Source: Rugosimonospora acidiphila
GTDB lineage: Bacteria > Actinomycetota > Actinomycetes > Mycobacteriales > Micromonosporaceae
DNA: 64,000 nucleotides
Direction of reading: 5' to 3'
Assembly (NCBI RefSeq): GCF_039543385.1
Contig: NZ_BAABJQ010000021.1
Coordinates: 1 to 64,000 of the forward strand
Shown here: positions 25,361-34,478 of the stretch, one piece after another
How positions within the stretch are numbered: the first letter of the stretch is position 1
How the letters are laid out: each line of letters begins with the position of its first letter
Made by a program: the position numbers and the translations under genes
The notes under the pieces: model-generated
Databases searched by the model: none
What the model was told of the DNA's origin: nothing
The model's input: the letters and a program-made list of their open reading frames with translations, nothing else

Positions 25361-25963
25361 GTGCCAACCGCGCGCCCGACCGGCCATCACCACGGTGACC
25401 TGCGTAATGCCCTGGTGCGCGCCGCCCTGGAACTGGTCGCCGAGCGTGGCGCCCAGGGATTCACGCTGGCCGAGGCGAGCCGCCGGGCGGGCGTCAGCGT
25501 GGCGGCACCGTACAAGCACTTCGCGGACAAGGAAGCGCTGCTGGCCGAGCTGGCACGCACCGGCTACGAGCGGCAGTACGAGCGCTTCTCCGCCGCCATG
25601 GCCGGTGAGCGGGACCCGGTCGAGCAGCTCGCCGCGTTCGCCGCCGCGTACGTGCAGTTCTCCGCGGACAGCAGGGCACTGTTCGACATCACCTTCGCCA
25701 CCGGACTGGACAAGCAGCTCTACCCCGAGCTGGGGCGGGCCGGCGACCGGGTCCTGGAGCTGCTCCGGGAGCCGGCCGCGCGGCTCGTCCGGGATCCCGC
25801 CGGGGCGCTCGACCTCATCCACGCGGTGGGCGCCACGGCGCACGGCTTCGCGGCCTTCCTGGCCGAGGGGATCTTCGGCGACCCGGCCGGGGCGCTGGAG
25901 CCCACCAAGCGCCGGGCCCGCGACGCGGCCCGCCGGCTGGTGACCGGCGGGCGTTCAGGGTAG
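25361..25963 (+). CDS. TetR/AcrR family transcriptional regulator
   Basis: 200 residues from GTG 25361. The helix-turn-helix reads LRNALVRAALELVAERGAQG, FTLAEASRRAGVSVAAPYKHF and ADKEALLAEL. The C-terminal part (FAAAYVQFSADSRALFDITF, HAVGATAHGFAAF) is the TetR_C-type domain common in WHG-like regulators. There is no Shine-Dalgarno sequence; TAACCT ends six bases before the GTG, so the transcript may be leaderless. It is divergent from the VOC protein with twin operators between, hence autoregulated and controlling the VOC gene. The stop overlaps the end of the convergent AraC gene by nine bases. Confidence 0.9.
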   Translation: MPTARPTGHHHGDLRNALVRAALELVAERGAQGFTLAEASRRAGVSVAAPYKHFADKEALLAELARTGYERQYERFSAAMAGERDPVEQLAAFAAAYVQFSADSRALFDITFATGLDKQLYPELGRAGDRVLELLREPAARLVRDPAGALDLIHAVGATAHGFAAFLAEGIFGDPAGALEPTKRRARDAARRLVTGGRSG

Positions 25964-26869
25964 GTGCCGGACCGGTCCGGCACCGGCCCCGGTGCGTAGC
26001 CGCGCGGCGTCCCGGCCGGGTGGGGTGCCGAACAGCCGGCGGTATTCCCGGTTGAACTGCGTGGGGCTGTCGTACCCGACCAGGTGCCCGACGCGGGCGA
26101 CGTCGCCGGGGCGAGCGGTCAGCAGCGAGCGCGCCTGTTGAAGCCGGATGTGCTTCTGGAACTGCAGGGGGCTCATGGCCGTGACGGCGCGGAAATGCCG
26201 GTGGAACGCGGATGGGCTCATCCCCGACAGCCGGGCCAGGTCGGCGACCCGCATCGGTTCGGCGTAGTTGTCGCGGATCCAACCGATCGCCCGGCCGATG
26301 TGGGACAGGCCGCTGTCGGCCAGGCCGATCTGCCGGATCATCGGCCCCTGCGGGCCGGTGAGCATCCGCCAGAGAATCTCCTGCTCGATCAGCGGAGCGA
26401 GCACGGGAGCGTCCGAGGGGTGGTCGAGCAGCCGCAGCATGCGCGCCATGGCGTCGATCAGCTCGGGGCCGGCCTCGCCGGTCGCGATCGCGGGCTGGGC
26501 GGCCGCACCGCGGGACCACTGGCCGACCGGCGTGCGCATCAGCAGCGGGGCGATGACGGCCGGGCGCAGTACCAGCCCCACGCCCAGCGCCGGCGCCCGG
26601 CGGCTGGCGCCGATGAAGTGGCCGGTGACCGGCAGGTCCGCGGTGACCACGAGAAACTCCCCGGCCCGGTACTCGAAGACCTGGTCGCCGAGCAACAGGC
26701 GCTTGCCGCCCTGGGCCATGACGACCAGCAGCGGCTCGGTCAGCGAATGCTCCCGCGCCGCCGTCTCGACCCTGGCCAGTAGCAGCCCATCGATCGAGGT
26801 TCGCAGATCGGGGCGGGCGTGGGTCGCGATGCGGCCCCGGATCTCGTCCAGCGGTCGGGTGTCGAGCAC
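25955..26869 (-). CDS. AraC family regulator with AraC_N domain
   Basis: About 304 residues. It has an N-terminal cupin-like AraC_N part (TEPLLVVMAQGGKRLLLGDQ, FEYRAGEFLVVTADLPVTGH) and two C-terminal helix-turn-helix motifs (MRVADLARLSGMSPSAFHRHF, then VGHLVGYDSPTQFNREYRRL with the family's F-x-REY-x-R-x-FG pattern). GTG 26869 fits the usual family length; GTG 26893 or longer starts are possible and none has a clean ribosome site. It is divergent from the frameshifted aldo/keto reductase. AraC_N regulators often control such oxidoreductases, so it may have lost its target. Confidence 0.88.
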   Translation of the reverse strand: MLDTRPLDEIRGRIATHARPDLRTSIDGLLLARVETAAREHSLTEPLLVVMAQGGKRLLLGDQVFEYRAGEFLVVTADLPVTGHFIGASRRAPALGVGLVLRPAVIAPLLMRTPVGQWSRGAAAQPAIATGEAGPELIDAMARMLRLLDHPSDAPVLAPLIEQEILWRMLTGPQGPMIRQIGLADSGLSHIGRAIGWIRDNYAEPMRVADLARLSGMSPSAFHRHFRAVTAMSPLQFQKHIRLQQARSLLTARPGDVARVGHLVGYDSPTQFNREYRRLFGTPPGRDAARLRTGAGAGPVRHLP

Positions 26870-27033
26870 CCCTCCACGGAACCACGCGGCCACCCGCCCG
26901 GCTACCCGATCCTCGCGATGTCGAGAGGATCGGGCAAGACTCCGCGCGGATCGGTCTACCCGACGCCGCACGGCCGACGTTCGATGGGAGTGAGCCGTCC
27001 GGCCCGTTTCGACAACCCGCGGGAGTACCCCAG

Positions 27034-28117
27034 ATGCCACTCGATCACTACGTCACCCTCGGCCGCTCCGGGCTGCGGGTCAGCCCCTTCGCCCTCGGCG
27101 CGATGACCTTCGGCGAGGATCCCGGCGGGGCCGGCTGCGATGTGGCCGAGTCCGAAACGATCCTGCGGACCTACCTGGATCTCGGCGGGAACTTCATCGA
27201 CACTGCCAACTTCTACACCAACGGGCACTCGGAGAAGATCCTCGGTGACTTCTTCGCCGCGCGTCCCGGGCGGCGCGAGCACGTGGTACTCGCGTCGAAG
27301 TTCTTCACCAACCTCTACCCCGGCGATCCCAACGGCGGCGGGGCCGGGCGCACGTCGATCATCGCCCAGCTCGACGAGACCCTGCGCCGGCTGCGCACCT
27401 GACTACCTCGACCTGTACTGGCTGCACAACTGGGACCGGCACACCCCGATCGAGGAGACCCTGCGCACGCTCGACGACCTGGTGCGGGCCGGCAAGATCC
27501 GGTACCTCGGGTTCTCCAACACCCCCGCCTGGTTCACCGCGCAGGCCCACACCATGGCGCTGCTGAGAGGCTGGACCCCGCTGGTCGCGCTGCAGGTCGA
27601 GTACTCGCTGCTGGCCCGCACCGTCGAGGGTGAACTGGCGCCGTTCGCGCTCGACCAGGGCCTGGCGCTGGTGCCGTGGAGCCCGTTGCGGAACGGGTTC
27701 CTGTCCGGCAAGTACCGCCGCGGCGCGCCGGTGTCCGACTCGGCCCGCACCTCCTTCGTCGGCCAACCCACGGAGGAGGAATTCGCCGTCATTGATGCCG
27801 TGGCAGCCGTCGCCGACGCGCTCGACACCACCTCGGCGGCGGTGTCGCTGGCCTGGCTGCGCGCCCGCGCGGGCACCGTCGTGCCGATCGTCGGGGCCCG
27901 GCGCGTGGGACAGTTGGAGAGCAACCTGGCCGGCCTGGGGGTGACCCTGAGCCCGGAACAGCTCCGGGTGCTGGACGAGGTCTCCGCCCCGACCCTGAAC
28001 TACCCGGCGCCGATGCACGGCGCGCTGCGGGCGATGCTCCAGTTCGCGGGCGCCACTGTCGACGGCGAGACCTCGGGCGTCTACCCGCCGCTGCTGGCCG
28101 GCGATGTCCGCTACTGA
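27034..28117 (+). pseudogene. aldo/keto reductase with a one-base frameshift
   Basis: ATG 27034 starts a normal aldo/keto reductase: LGRSGLRVSPFALGAMTFGE, NFIDTANFYTNGHSEKILG (with the Asp/Tyr catalytic pair) and VVLASKFFTNL. It ends at TGA after TLRRLRT. In the next frame the protein continues without loss: DYLDLYWLHNWDRHTPIEET, IRYLGFSNTPAWF, the NAD(P)-binding VPIVGARRVGQLESNLAG and a stop at 28117. An extra T at 27400 (ACCTGACTAC where ACCGACTAC is expected) accounts for it. Everything else is intact, so it is either a recent pseudogene or a sequencing error. It is divergent from the AraC regulator. Confidence 0.9.
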
Positions 28118-28153
28118 AGCGGCACGCCGGACCCGCGCGCGAACGTGGTGGGG

Positions 28154-28819
28154 TCAGCCGCCGGAGCCGCCGGCGGCCAGGCGCATCAGGTCGGAGTCGA
28201 GTTCGATGCCGGTCTCGGTGCCGCCGGCGCTGCCGAACTCGTGCTGGTAGCTCTGCCACGACTCGTCCTTGACCTGCTGGGCGAAGCCGCTGGCCATGAG
28301 CAGGACGAGCTCGACCGCGGCGCGATCGATCCGCTTGTTCAGCGCGCCGTCGCCCCAGTCCTCGGGGGCGGCGAACAGCGAGGTCGGCACGGTCAGCGCG
28401 CGCAGGTAGGCGAACAGGGACCGCATCTGCTCGTCCACCACGAGGGCGTGCCGCGCCGTCCCGGCGGTCGCGGCCAGCACCACGGGCTTGGCGATGAGCA
28501 GGTCGTCGTCCAGCACCTGGAAGAACGACGTGAACAGCCCGCTGGGCCCGGCCTTGTAGACCGGTGCGCCGGCCACGATTCCGTCGGCCTGGCCGAGGGC
28601 CTCGATTGCCTTCTGGAGCTTGGGTCCGATCAGCTGGGAGACCAGCGCCGTGGCGATCTCGCTGGCCAACTCCCTCAGGTCGATCACGCTGACCGCGACC
28701 TGGGCGCCGCGCCCGGCCGCCAGCGCGCTGACGCGGCTGGCGACCCGGTCGGCCAGCAGTCGGGTCGAGGAGGGGTCGCTGGTTCCGGCGTTGACCACCA
28801 CCAGCCGGTACGTGCTCAT
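28154..28819 (-). CDS. LLM-partnered FMN reductase, CE1759-like
   Basis: 221 residues of the NADPH-dependent FMN reductase fold. It opens with RLVVVNAGTSDPSSTRLLAD (FMN phosphate loop), has GIVAGAPVYKAGPSGLFTSF for flavin contact and ends in a Gly-rich tail. It would supply reduced FMN to the luciferase-like monooxygenase encoded two genes upstream; the pair corresponds to the known CE1758/CE1759 duo. Its ATG overlaps the stop of the MarR gene by four bases, so all three genes are translated from one leftward message. Confidence 0.9.
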   Translation of the reverse strand: MSTYRLVVVNAGTSDPSSTRLLADRVASRVSALAAGRGAQVAVSVIDLRELASEIATALVSQLIGPKLQKAIEALGQADGIVAGAPVYKAGPSGLFTSFFQVLDDDLLIAKPVVLAATAGTARHALVVDEQMRSLFAYLRALTVPTSLFAAPEDWGDGALNKRIDRAAVELVLLMASGFAQQVKDESWQSYQHEFGSAGGTETGIELDSDLMRLAAGGSGG

Positions 28820-29301
28820 CTTGGCGTCTCCTCGTTCCTGTCGGTTGTCGTCGGATCGTCGGAAGTGGCCGGTCCGGCCAGCTTGAGGCCGATCGCCTCA
28901 AGCTGGCGCAGCTCCTCGCTGCTCAGCCTCGAACCCAGGGCGCGGGCCACACTGAGGCCGTGCCGGCGCCCCACCTCGCGCTGCCGGGCCCGGCCGGCCT
29001 CGGTCAGGGCCAGCCGGACGCCGCGCCCGTCGGCCGGGTCGGCGTCGCGTTCCACCAGTCCCCGTTCCACCAGCCGGTCCACCAGGCGCGACAGCGCCGG
29101 TTGGCTGAGCAGGACGTGCCGGTGCAGCTCGCCGATGCGTACCGGCTCGTCGCACTTGGACAGGGTGTAGAGCACGTCGTACTCGCGCATCGACACATCC
29201 TGCCAGCTGCCCTCGGCGGCGAACTGCCGGAGCAACGACGCGTGGGCGGTCAGGAGAGCCTCCCACGCGTCGTTGGCCAGTCGAGCCCTGCCGCGCATCA
29301 C
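28816..29301 (-). CDS. MarR family transcriptional regulator
   Basis: 161 residues. The winged helix reads YDVLYTLSKCDEPVRIGELH, VLLSQPALSRLVDRLVERGL and the wing ERDADPADGRGVRLALTEAG, a classic MarR pattern. GTG 29301 overlaps the stop of the monooxygenase gene; ATG 29298 is also possible. It is sandwiched between the monooxygenase and its FMN reductase and coupled to both. It most likely represses this operon and responds to a phenolic, oxidative or electrophilic ligand. Confidence 0.9.
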   Translation of the reverse strand: MMRGRARLANDAWEALLTAHASLLRQFAAEGSWQDVSMREYDVLYTLSKCDEPVRIGELHRHVLLSQPALSRLVDRLVERGLVERDADPADGRGVRLALTEAGRARQREVGRRHGLSVARALGSRLSSEELRQLEAIGLKLAGPATSDDPTTTDRNEETPR

Positions 29302-30485
29302 AGGCTCGGGTAGCTCGTCCGCACCTCGGGCGCGGTGTCCTGGTACGGGGACGAGCCGGTCACGTTGTCGCCGCGGTTGGCGTTCGGGCGTGGCTGGCGT
29401 GGCGGCTGGTCGCCGTACTTGGCCGTGATCAGGCTCTCGTGTGTCGGGGCGTCGGGTACCTCGGGGTCGCGCTTGGCGGCCAGTTCCTTGCGCAGCACCG
29501 GAACCACTTCCGAGCCGAGCAGTTCGAGCTGGTTGAGCACGGTCTTCAGGGGCAGCCCGGCGTGGTCCATGAGGAACAGCTGTCGCTGGTAGTCGCCGAA
29601 GGACTCGCGGAAGGTCAGTGTCTTGTCGATGACCTCCTGCGGGCTGCCCACCGACAGCGGCGTGGAATCCATGAACTCCTCCATCGTCGGCCCGTGCCCG
29701 TAGACCGGTGCCTCGTTGAAGTAGGGCCGGAACTCCCGCTTCGCGTCCTGCGAGTTCTTCGCGAGGTAGGCCTGGCCGCCCAGGCCGACGATGGCCTGCT
29801 TCTCGCTGCCGTGGCCGTAGTGGGCGTAACGCTGCCGGTAGAACCCGATCAGGCGGATGTAGTGCTCCTTGGGCCAGAAGATGTTGTTGGCGAAGAAACC
29901 GTCACCGTAGTATGCGGCCTGCTCGGCGATTTCCGGGGTCCGGATGGAGCCGTGCCACACGAACGGCGGCACGTCGTCCAGCGGGCGCGGCACCGACGTG
30001 AAGCCCTGTAGGGGCGTGCGGGACTTCCCCTCCCAGTCCACCACGTCCTGCCGCCACAGGCGGTGCAGCAGGTTGTAGTTCTCCAGCGCCAGCGGCAGGC
30101 TCTTGCGGATGTCCTGGCCGAACCACGGGTAGACCGGCGCGGTGTTGCCGCGCCCGAGCATCAGGTCCAGCCGGCCCTTCGCCAGGTGCTGCAGCATCGC
30201 GTACTCCTCGGCGATGCGCACCGGGTCGTTGGTGGTGATCAGTGTCGTCGACGTCGTGACGATCAACTTCTGGGTGGTCGCCGCGATGAACGCCAACAGC
30301 GTCGAGGGGGCGGAGGAGAAGAACGGTGGATTGTGGTGCTCGCCGATCGCGAAGACGTCGAGTCCCACCTCTTCGGCCTTTTGGGCGATCCGCACAACCG
30401 CGTCGATGCGCTCCGCCTCGCTCGGAGTTTCCCCCGACACCGGGTCCCGAGTAATGTCGCTCACCGAGAAGATCCCGAACTGCAT
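29298..30485 (-). CDS. luciferase-like FMN-dependent monooxygenase, CE1758-like
   Basis: 395 residues, a TIM-barrel LLM-class enzyme. It shows MQFGIFSVSDI at the start, GLDVFAIGEHHNPPFFSSAP, LITTNDPVRIAEEYAMLQHL, RLDLMLGRGNTAPVYPWFG and a PPFVWHGSIRTPEIAEQAA segment. The C-terminal 40 residues are polar and disordered. It probably oxygenates a small organic substrate with FMNH2 made by the CE1759-like reductase downstream. ATG 30485 follows GGAGG nine bases upstream. First gene of a three-gene operon with MarR in the middle; the substrate is unknown. Confidence 0.9.
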   Translation of the reverse strand: MQFGIFSVSDITRDPVSGETPSEAERIDAVVRIAQKAEEVGLDVFAIGEHHNPPFFSSAPSTLLAFIAATTQKLIVTTSTTLITTNDPVRIAEEYAMLQHLAKGRLDLMLGRGNTAPVYPWFGQDIRKSLPLALENYNLLHRLWRQDVVDWEGKSRTPLQGFTSVPRPLDDVPPFVWHGSIRTPEIAEQAAYYGDGFFANNIFWPKEHYIRLIGFYRQRYAHYGHGSEKQAIVGLGGQAYLAKNSQDAKREFRPYFNEAPVYGHGPTMEEFMDSTPLSVGSPQEVIDKTLTFRESFGDYQRQLFLMDHAGLPLKTVLNQLELLGSEVVPVLRKELAAKRDPEVPDAPTHESLITAKYGDQPPRQPRPNANRGDNVTGSSPYQDTAPEVRTSYPSL

Positions 30486-30767
30486 GGCTTCCTACCTCCG
30501 CACCTGTGCCTCAACGCTTCCCGGTCCGGCCGGACGCCGTCCCAAGGTTTATGCGTTTGCATGCACTTCAACACCGCGGCGGCCGTGCTATTCCCGCACG
30601 GCAGTCCTGTGAGCCAGCTCATCCTCCGGGGGCCGGCGGAGGGCCAGCGGGGATCGGCGGGGCCGGCGGGGGCAGATGAGCCGACGGGGGCCAACGGGCC
30701 GGCCGGAGGCCAACGGGGTTCGCGGCGCCGGGCCTTGCGCAGCCGGACCGTCAGGTGCCGGGCTCGG
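30486..30767. other. promoter region of the LLM operon and GC-rich spacer
   Basis: No gene was supported. The right part of the monooxygenase leader lies here with the ATGC-GTTT-GCAT palindrome listed separately. The rest is GC-rich spacer with short GGCCGG-type repeats. Confidence 0.5.
30551..30562. promoter_or_regulatory. possible MarR operator upstream of the LLM operon
   Basis: ATGC-GTTT-GCAT is an inverted repeat 66 bases upstream of the monooxygenase start, in an AT-richer patch that also holds the palindrome TGCATGCA. It is a reasonable site for the operon's MarR protein, but the match is short. Confidence 0.4.
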
Positions 30768-30802
30768 CCCCGGCGCGGGCCGATCGACGGCCCGCGCCGG
30801 GG
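30768..30802 (-). terminator. terminator after the penicillin-acylase-family gene
   Basis: Perfect 14-bp stem CCCCGGCGCGGGCC with a seven-base loop, 14 bases downstream of the leftward acylase stop. There is no T-run. Confidence 0.85.
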
Positions 30803-30816
30803 GAGCGTGGCGGGTC

Positions 30817-33255
30817 TCAGCCGAAGTGCAGGCTCAGGATCGCCTCGACGGACAGGTTCGGATCGCTGTTGATCGCGCTGTCGGTGTAGAGCATCGGCCG
30901 CAGCGTCTTGGTCTTGAACAGCTGGGTCTGGTCGGAGTAATGCGACGAGGACGGGTTGCCGGACTCGCCGAACGTGAGCAGACCCCGGGCCTGCGGGCCG
31001 GACGCGGTGTACTGCACGGTGGCCAGGAAACTGGTGCCGTAGTTGACGACGTACCCCGCGGTGGTCAGGTCGGTGCCGGGGATCGCGGTGCCGTTGGTCA
31101 TCCGCGGCTCATTGGAGGTGTTCGTGTCGTCCTCGAAGTACACCGCGTTCGCGATGCCCACGTTCTCGTTCGCACCCGGAACGGGGATCCTCGTGTTGTT
31201 TCTGATGGTGTACTGCACCGTTTGCAGCGGCACGTTCGGCGCGTAGCCGAGGCTGCCGAGCCGGACGATCGCCCGTGCCATCGCCTGCAGCAGTGGCGTC
31301 GAATCGGCGGGCGCGCCGCGCGGGGTGTGGCCGGGGTCGGCCGGGTTGAAACCCACCCCCCACAGTGGGCCGGCATCGCTGAGCGCGTCCGAATCCTGGT
31401 CGAGCACCGACGCGATGGTCTCCCGCCACAGCACCGCACCCTTGCTGCCGACGTCGAACGTGCGATCCCAGGAGGCCAGCGCGGAGCATCCGGCGCTGAG
31501 GTTCACCGAGTGACCGTCCACCACCACCGGTGTCGAGCCCCGCGCGTGGCAGGCCGCCACCACCGTGCCGACCAGCTGATCGGAGGTGAACGAGGTGTCG
31601 GACAGGATGGCGGTGCCCAGGCCGTTCAGGCTGAACCGCCCGGACGAGTCGACCGTGCCCGGGAACCCGCCCGCAAGGAGCGCCACGTTCTGCCGGGTAC
31701 GCACGGTCTGCGGGGTGCCCTCGAAACCCTGCAGCGGTGAGTACCCGGTCAGCAACTGGTTGGGATTGGCCAGCCAGTGGCTGTCGTTGGCGTTGAACAC
31801 GTAGTCGTTGCGCGACAACTGGGGCTGCGCGCCGAACGGGATCAGGCCGGGGGAGCGCGCACCGGGCGCGACCACCCACGCGTCGGCGCTGTTGCTGCCG
31901 TCCAGGATGCCCAGCGGGTTGCTTTCCCACTCCGCGGTGGATGCCGGAGACAGGTCGGGGGTCTGCGAGGCGTCCGCGTACCAGGCGTGGCCGGCGCTGT
32001 CTGTCGCGATCGTGTTCACCCACGGGATGCCCTGGTCCTGGGCGATCGCGCTGCGGACACCGTTGACATCCGCGGACTGCGCGATGTCCAGCCACTGGAT
32101 CATCACCCGGTTGTTGTCGATGTTCGCGTCCCGGTAGGTCATCGCGCTGACCGTGTTCCAGCCCAGGCTGGGGTCGATCGAGGACAGGTCGATGATCGGC
32201 CCGTAGCGGCTCTGGTACAGCGTCGTGGTGTAGTTCACCGTGCCGCTGCCGTTCTTCACCTGGATCGTGATCGTCTTTGCGGTCATCGCCTCGGGTACCC
32301 CGTCGACCAGGTACGTGGTGGGGGACCCCGGCACCAGGTTCAGGGAGTAGAACGTGTACCGGGCGCCGGCGGCGATGGTGTGTGTCCAGGCCACCTTGTC
32401 GCTGAACCCGATCTGCACGCCCGGTATGCCGCCGAGGCTGCCGCCGTACACGTTGAGTTGGTTGGGGACGGTCAGCTGCGACTCCCAGAAGCGCAGATTG
32501 CCCTGCCACGGGAAGTGCGGGTTGGCCACCAGCGCGCCCTTGCCGGTGGTGGATTTCTGGCTGCCCAGCGCCCAGCCGTTGCTGCCCAGCGCCCCGTCGC
32601 CGGCCTGTTGCGCCAGTGCGTTGCGCACGCCCGGTGCGCCGGCCGCCTTCGGAACCAACGAGGCGGCTGCTCCGGGTGGCGCCGCCGCGGCCATCGCGCC
32701 GAGGAAGTTCTGCCCGCTGCCCAGCAGCGCCACGTCGCGCTGGTACGCGAGCACGTCCACATCGGTGATCGGGGTGATCCACGGTGCCCCGGCGCACCAC
32801 CCCGGTACGTGCGCGGCGCCCACCTTCGACAGGTACGCGTTGTATCCGGCGACGTAGCCCTCGAGTACCTGTGACTCCTTCGTGGACAGCTGGGCCAGCT
32901 GCGCGGTCGCCAGGCCCATGATGTCGATTTCCCGGTAGCCCAGGTCGGTGGCGATGTTGATGTCGCCGGTCCCCGGCCCGAACCACCTGGAGCGTTGGCT
33001 GCGTACCTTGATGACCTGGTCGTCGAGGTCGCAGAACCGATCCTCGGCGTACGCCCAGCCCTGGCCGAACATGACGTTCGCCAGGCTGGACCCGGTGATG
33101 TGTGGGATGCCGTAGCTGGTCCGCCGGATGACCGCCGAGTAGGCGGTGGTGGTGGCGGTCTCCGGCCCCGCGTGTGCCGGGGCCGGCACCGCGATCAGGC
33201 CGGAAGCGGCGAGGGAGAGTACGGCGAGCGAGAGTCTGAAGCGTCGGCGTCTCAT
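30817..33255 (-). CDS. secreted penicillin-acylase-family (S45) Ntn hydrolase
   Basis: 812 residues with a Sec signal (basic MRRRRFRLS, hydrophobic core, AHA cleavage near 29). The alpha part has YSAVIRRTSYGIPHITGSSL, GWAYAEDRFCDLDD and QRSRWFG, as in aculeacin A acylase-type enzymes. The autocleavage site is ALGSNGWALG with nucleophile Ser225, so a roughly 195-residue alpha and a 588-residue beta subunit are expected. HFPWQGNLRFWESQL and IPGVQIGFSDKVAWTHT belong to the beta subunit. Such enzymes remove acyl chains from penicillin V, acyl-homoserine lactones or cyclic lipopeptides; the substrate here is unknown. GGAGGGG lies eight bases before ATG. Single gene with its own terminator. Confidence 0.92.
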   Translation of the reverse strand: MRRRRFRLSLAVLSLAASGLIAVPAPAHAGPETATTTAYSAVIRRTSYGIPHITGSSLANVMFGQGWAYAEDRFCDLDDQVIKVRSQRSRWFGPGTGDINIATDLGYREIDIMGLATAQLAQLSTKESQVLEGYVAGYNAYLSKVGAAHVPGWCAGAPWITPITDVDVLAYQRDVALLGSGQNFLGAMAAAAPPGAAASLVPKAAGAPGVRNALAQQAGDGALGSNGWALGSQKSTTGKGALVANPHFPWQGNLRFWESQLTVPNQLNVYGGSLGGIPGVQIGFSDKVAWTHTIAAGARYTFYSLNLVPGSPTTYLVDGVPEAMTAKTITIQVKNGSGTVNYTTTLYQSRYGPIIDLSSIDPSLGWNTVSAMTYRDANIDNNRVMIQWLDIAQSADVNGVRSAIAQDQGIPWVNTIATDSAGHAWYADASQTPDLSPASTAEWESNPLGILDGSNSADAWVVAPGARSPGLIPFGAQPQLSRNDYVFNANDSHWLANPNQLLTGYSPLQGFEGTPQTVRTRQNVALLAGGFPGTVDSSGRFSLNGLGTAILSDTSFTSDQLVGTVVAACHARGSTPVVVDGHSVNLSAGCSALASWDRTFDVGSKGAVLWRETIASVLDQDSDALSDAGPLWGVGFNPADPGHTPRGAPADSTPLLQAMARAIVRLGSLGYAPNVPLQTVQYTIRNNTRIPVPGANENVGIANAVYFEDDTNTSNEPRMTNGTAIPGTDLTTAGYVVNYGTSFLATVQYTASGPQARGLLTFGESGNPSSSHYSDQTQLFKTKTLRPMLYTDSAINSDPNLSVEAILSLHFG

Positions 33256-33368
33256 GGGGGATCCCCTCCGAGTCGATTCACCTCAACCAGGGGTCACCGG
33301 TATTGAGGATGATCGAGACGTCCGGGAACCCCGCGTAGTCGCGACAGTACCTATCGTGACGGATAGAT

Positions 33369-34478
33369 TCAATCGATCGCGGCGCCAACCGGCCGGCTCC
33401 CCGATACGCATCTGACCGTTGGCATCTCGAATCCGTTGAACGTCGAGGCGTACACCGTCGTGTAGGCGCCCGTCGTTCCGATGTGGACGAGGTCCCCCGT
33501 CGATAGATCGGCGGATAGTTCGACGTCGAAGAGGATGGTGTCCTGACTGTCGCAGGTCGGGCCGGTGAGCGTGAACCGGTCGCGGATCGCGCTGCCCCGG
33601 GAGTCGCTGACCGGGAAGCGCAGTTCGTTGCCCGTCTCCAGGCTCTCCATCAACCCGTTGAACGCGCCGACATCCAGGTGGATCCACCGCTTGCCGCCCC
33701 GGAACGCGGTGCCGATGACGGTCGCGGTCAGCGTGCCCGCCTCGGCCGCGATGGCCCGACCCGGCTCGACCACCGCCCGCACCGGGTAGGGTAACGCCGC
33801 CAGGCCGCGCTCGATCACGGCGGCGTAGGACTCCAGCGGTGGCGGTGTCACGCCGTACCGGGCCGGGAAGCCCCCGCCGAGATCCACCATTTGCAGGAAG
33901 ATCCCCTTGTCCGCCAACCGCTGCATCATGTGACGAACCGCCACGAGCGGCGGCTGCCACGCCTGCGGGAGGAGCATCTGCGAGCCGACGTGGAACGCGA
34001 CCCCGAACGGGCGCAGCCCGAGCGAGCGTGCCTGTACCAGCAGCCGCACGGCGGTGTCCGGGTCCACGCCGAACTTCCCCTCGCTGGGTACGCCGCTGCG
34101 GGTGGCGCCCGCGTTCAGCCGGACGGTGGCGTTCGAGCCCGGCGCCAGGGCACCCAGCTTGGTCGCCTCCTCCAGCGAGTCGAACGCGAAGCAGCGCACG
34201 CCGGCGGCGTACGCGGCGCGAATGTGTGTGCCGGGTTTGACGGGATTGCTGTAGAGCACAGTCGACGGGTCAACGCCGAGCGTGCGTAGCCGGTCGAGTT
34301 CCGGCGCCGACGCGATCTCGAACCGGCAGCCCAGCGACAGCAGCGTGGCCAGGACCTCCCCGTGCGGGTTGCACTTCATCGCGTAATGCACGGCGATGGA
34401 CGGCATCACCGCGGTGAACCGGCGGTAGGCCTCCTCGACGGCCGATAGGTCCATGACCAGTGTGGGCGTGCGCATCAT
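33369..34478 (-). CDS. ornithine/lysine/diaminopimelate-type PLP decarboxylase (fold type III)
   Basis: 369 residues. ATG 34478 is chosen because GGAGGTGG sits just before it, inside the longer ATG 34490 reading. It has PLP lysine in VHYAMKCNPH, the FGVAFHVGSQ His motif, phosphate-binding LGGGFPARYG, VEPGRAI and GPTCDSQDT with the Cys that acts at the dimer interface. The short length and GPTCDSQD favour an ornithine or related basic amino acid decarboxylase (polyamine synthesis) over diaminopimelate decarboxylase; specificity is not certain. Single gene. A pair of short palindromes lies just upstream. Confidence 0.88.
   Translation of the reverse strand: MMRTPTLVMDLSAVEEAYRRFTAVMPSIAVHYAMKCNPHGEVLATLLSLGCRFEIASAPELDRLRTLGVDPSTVLYSNPVKPGTHIRAAYAAGVRCFAFDSLEEATKLGALAPGSNATVRLNAGATRSGVPSEGKFGVDPDTAVRLLVQARSLGLRPFGVAFHVGSQMLLPQAWQPPLVAVRHMMQRLADKGIFLQMVDLGGGFPARYGVTPPPLESYAAVIERGLAALPYPVRAVVEPGRAIAAEAGTLTATVIGTAFRGGKRWIHLDVGAFNGLMESLETGNELRFPVSDSRGSAIRDRFTLTGPTCDSQDTILFDVELSADLSTGDLVHIGTTGAYTTVYASTFNGFEMPTVRCVSGSRPVGAAID

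Noticed and set aside
27399..27402. Programmed frameshift in the aldo/keto reductase
   Set aside because: No slippery run or downstream structure was seen; a simple insertion is the easier explanation.
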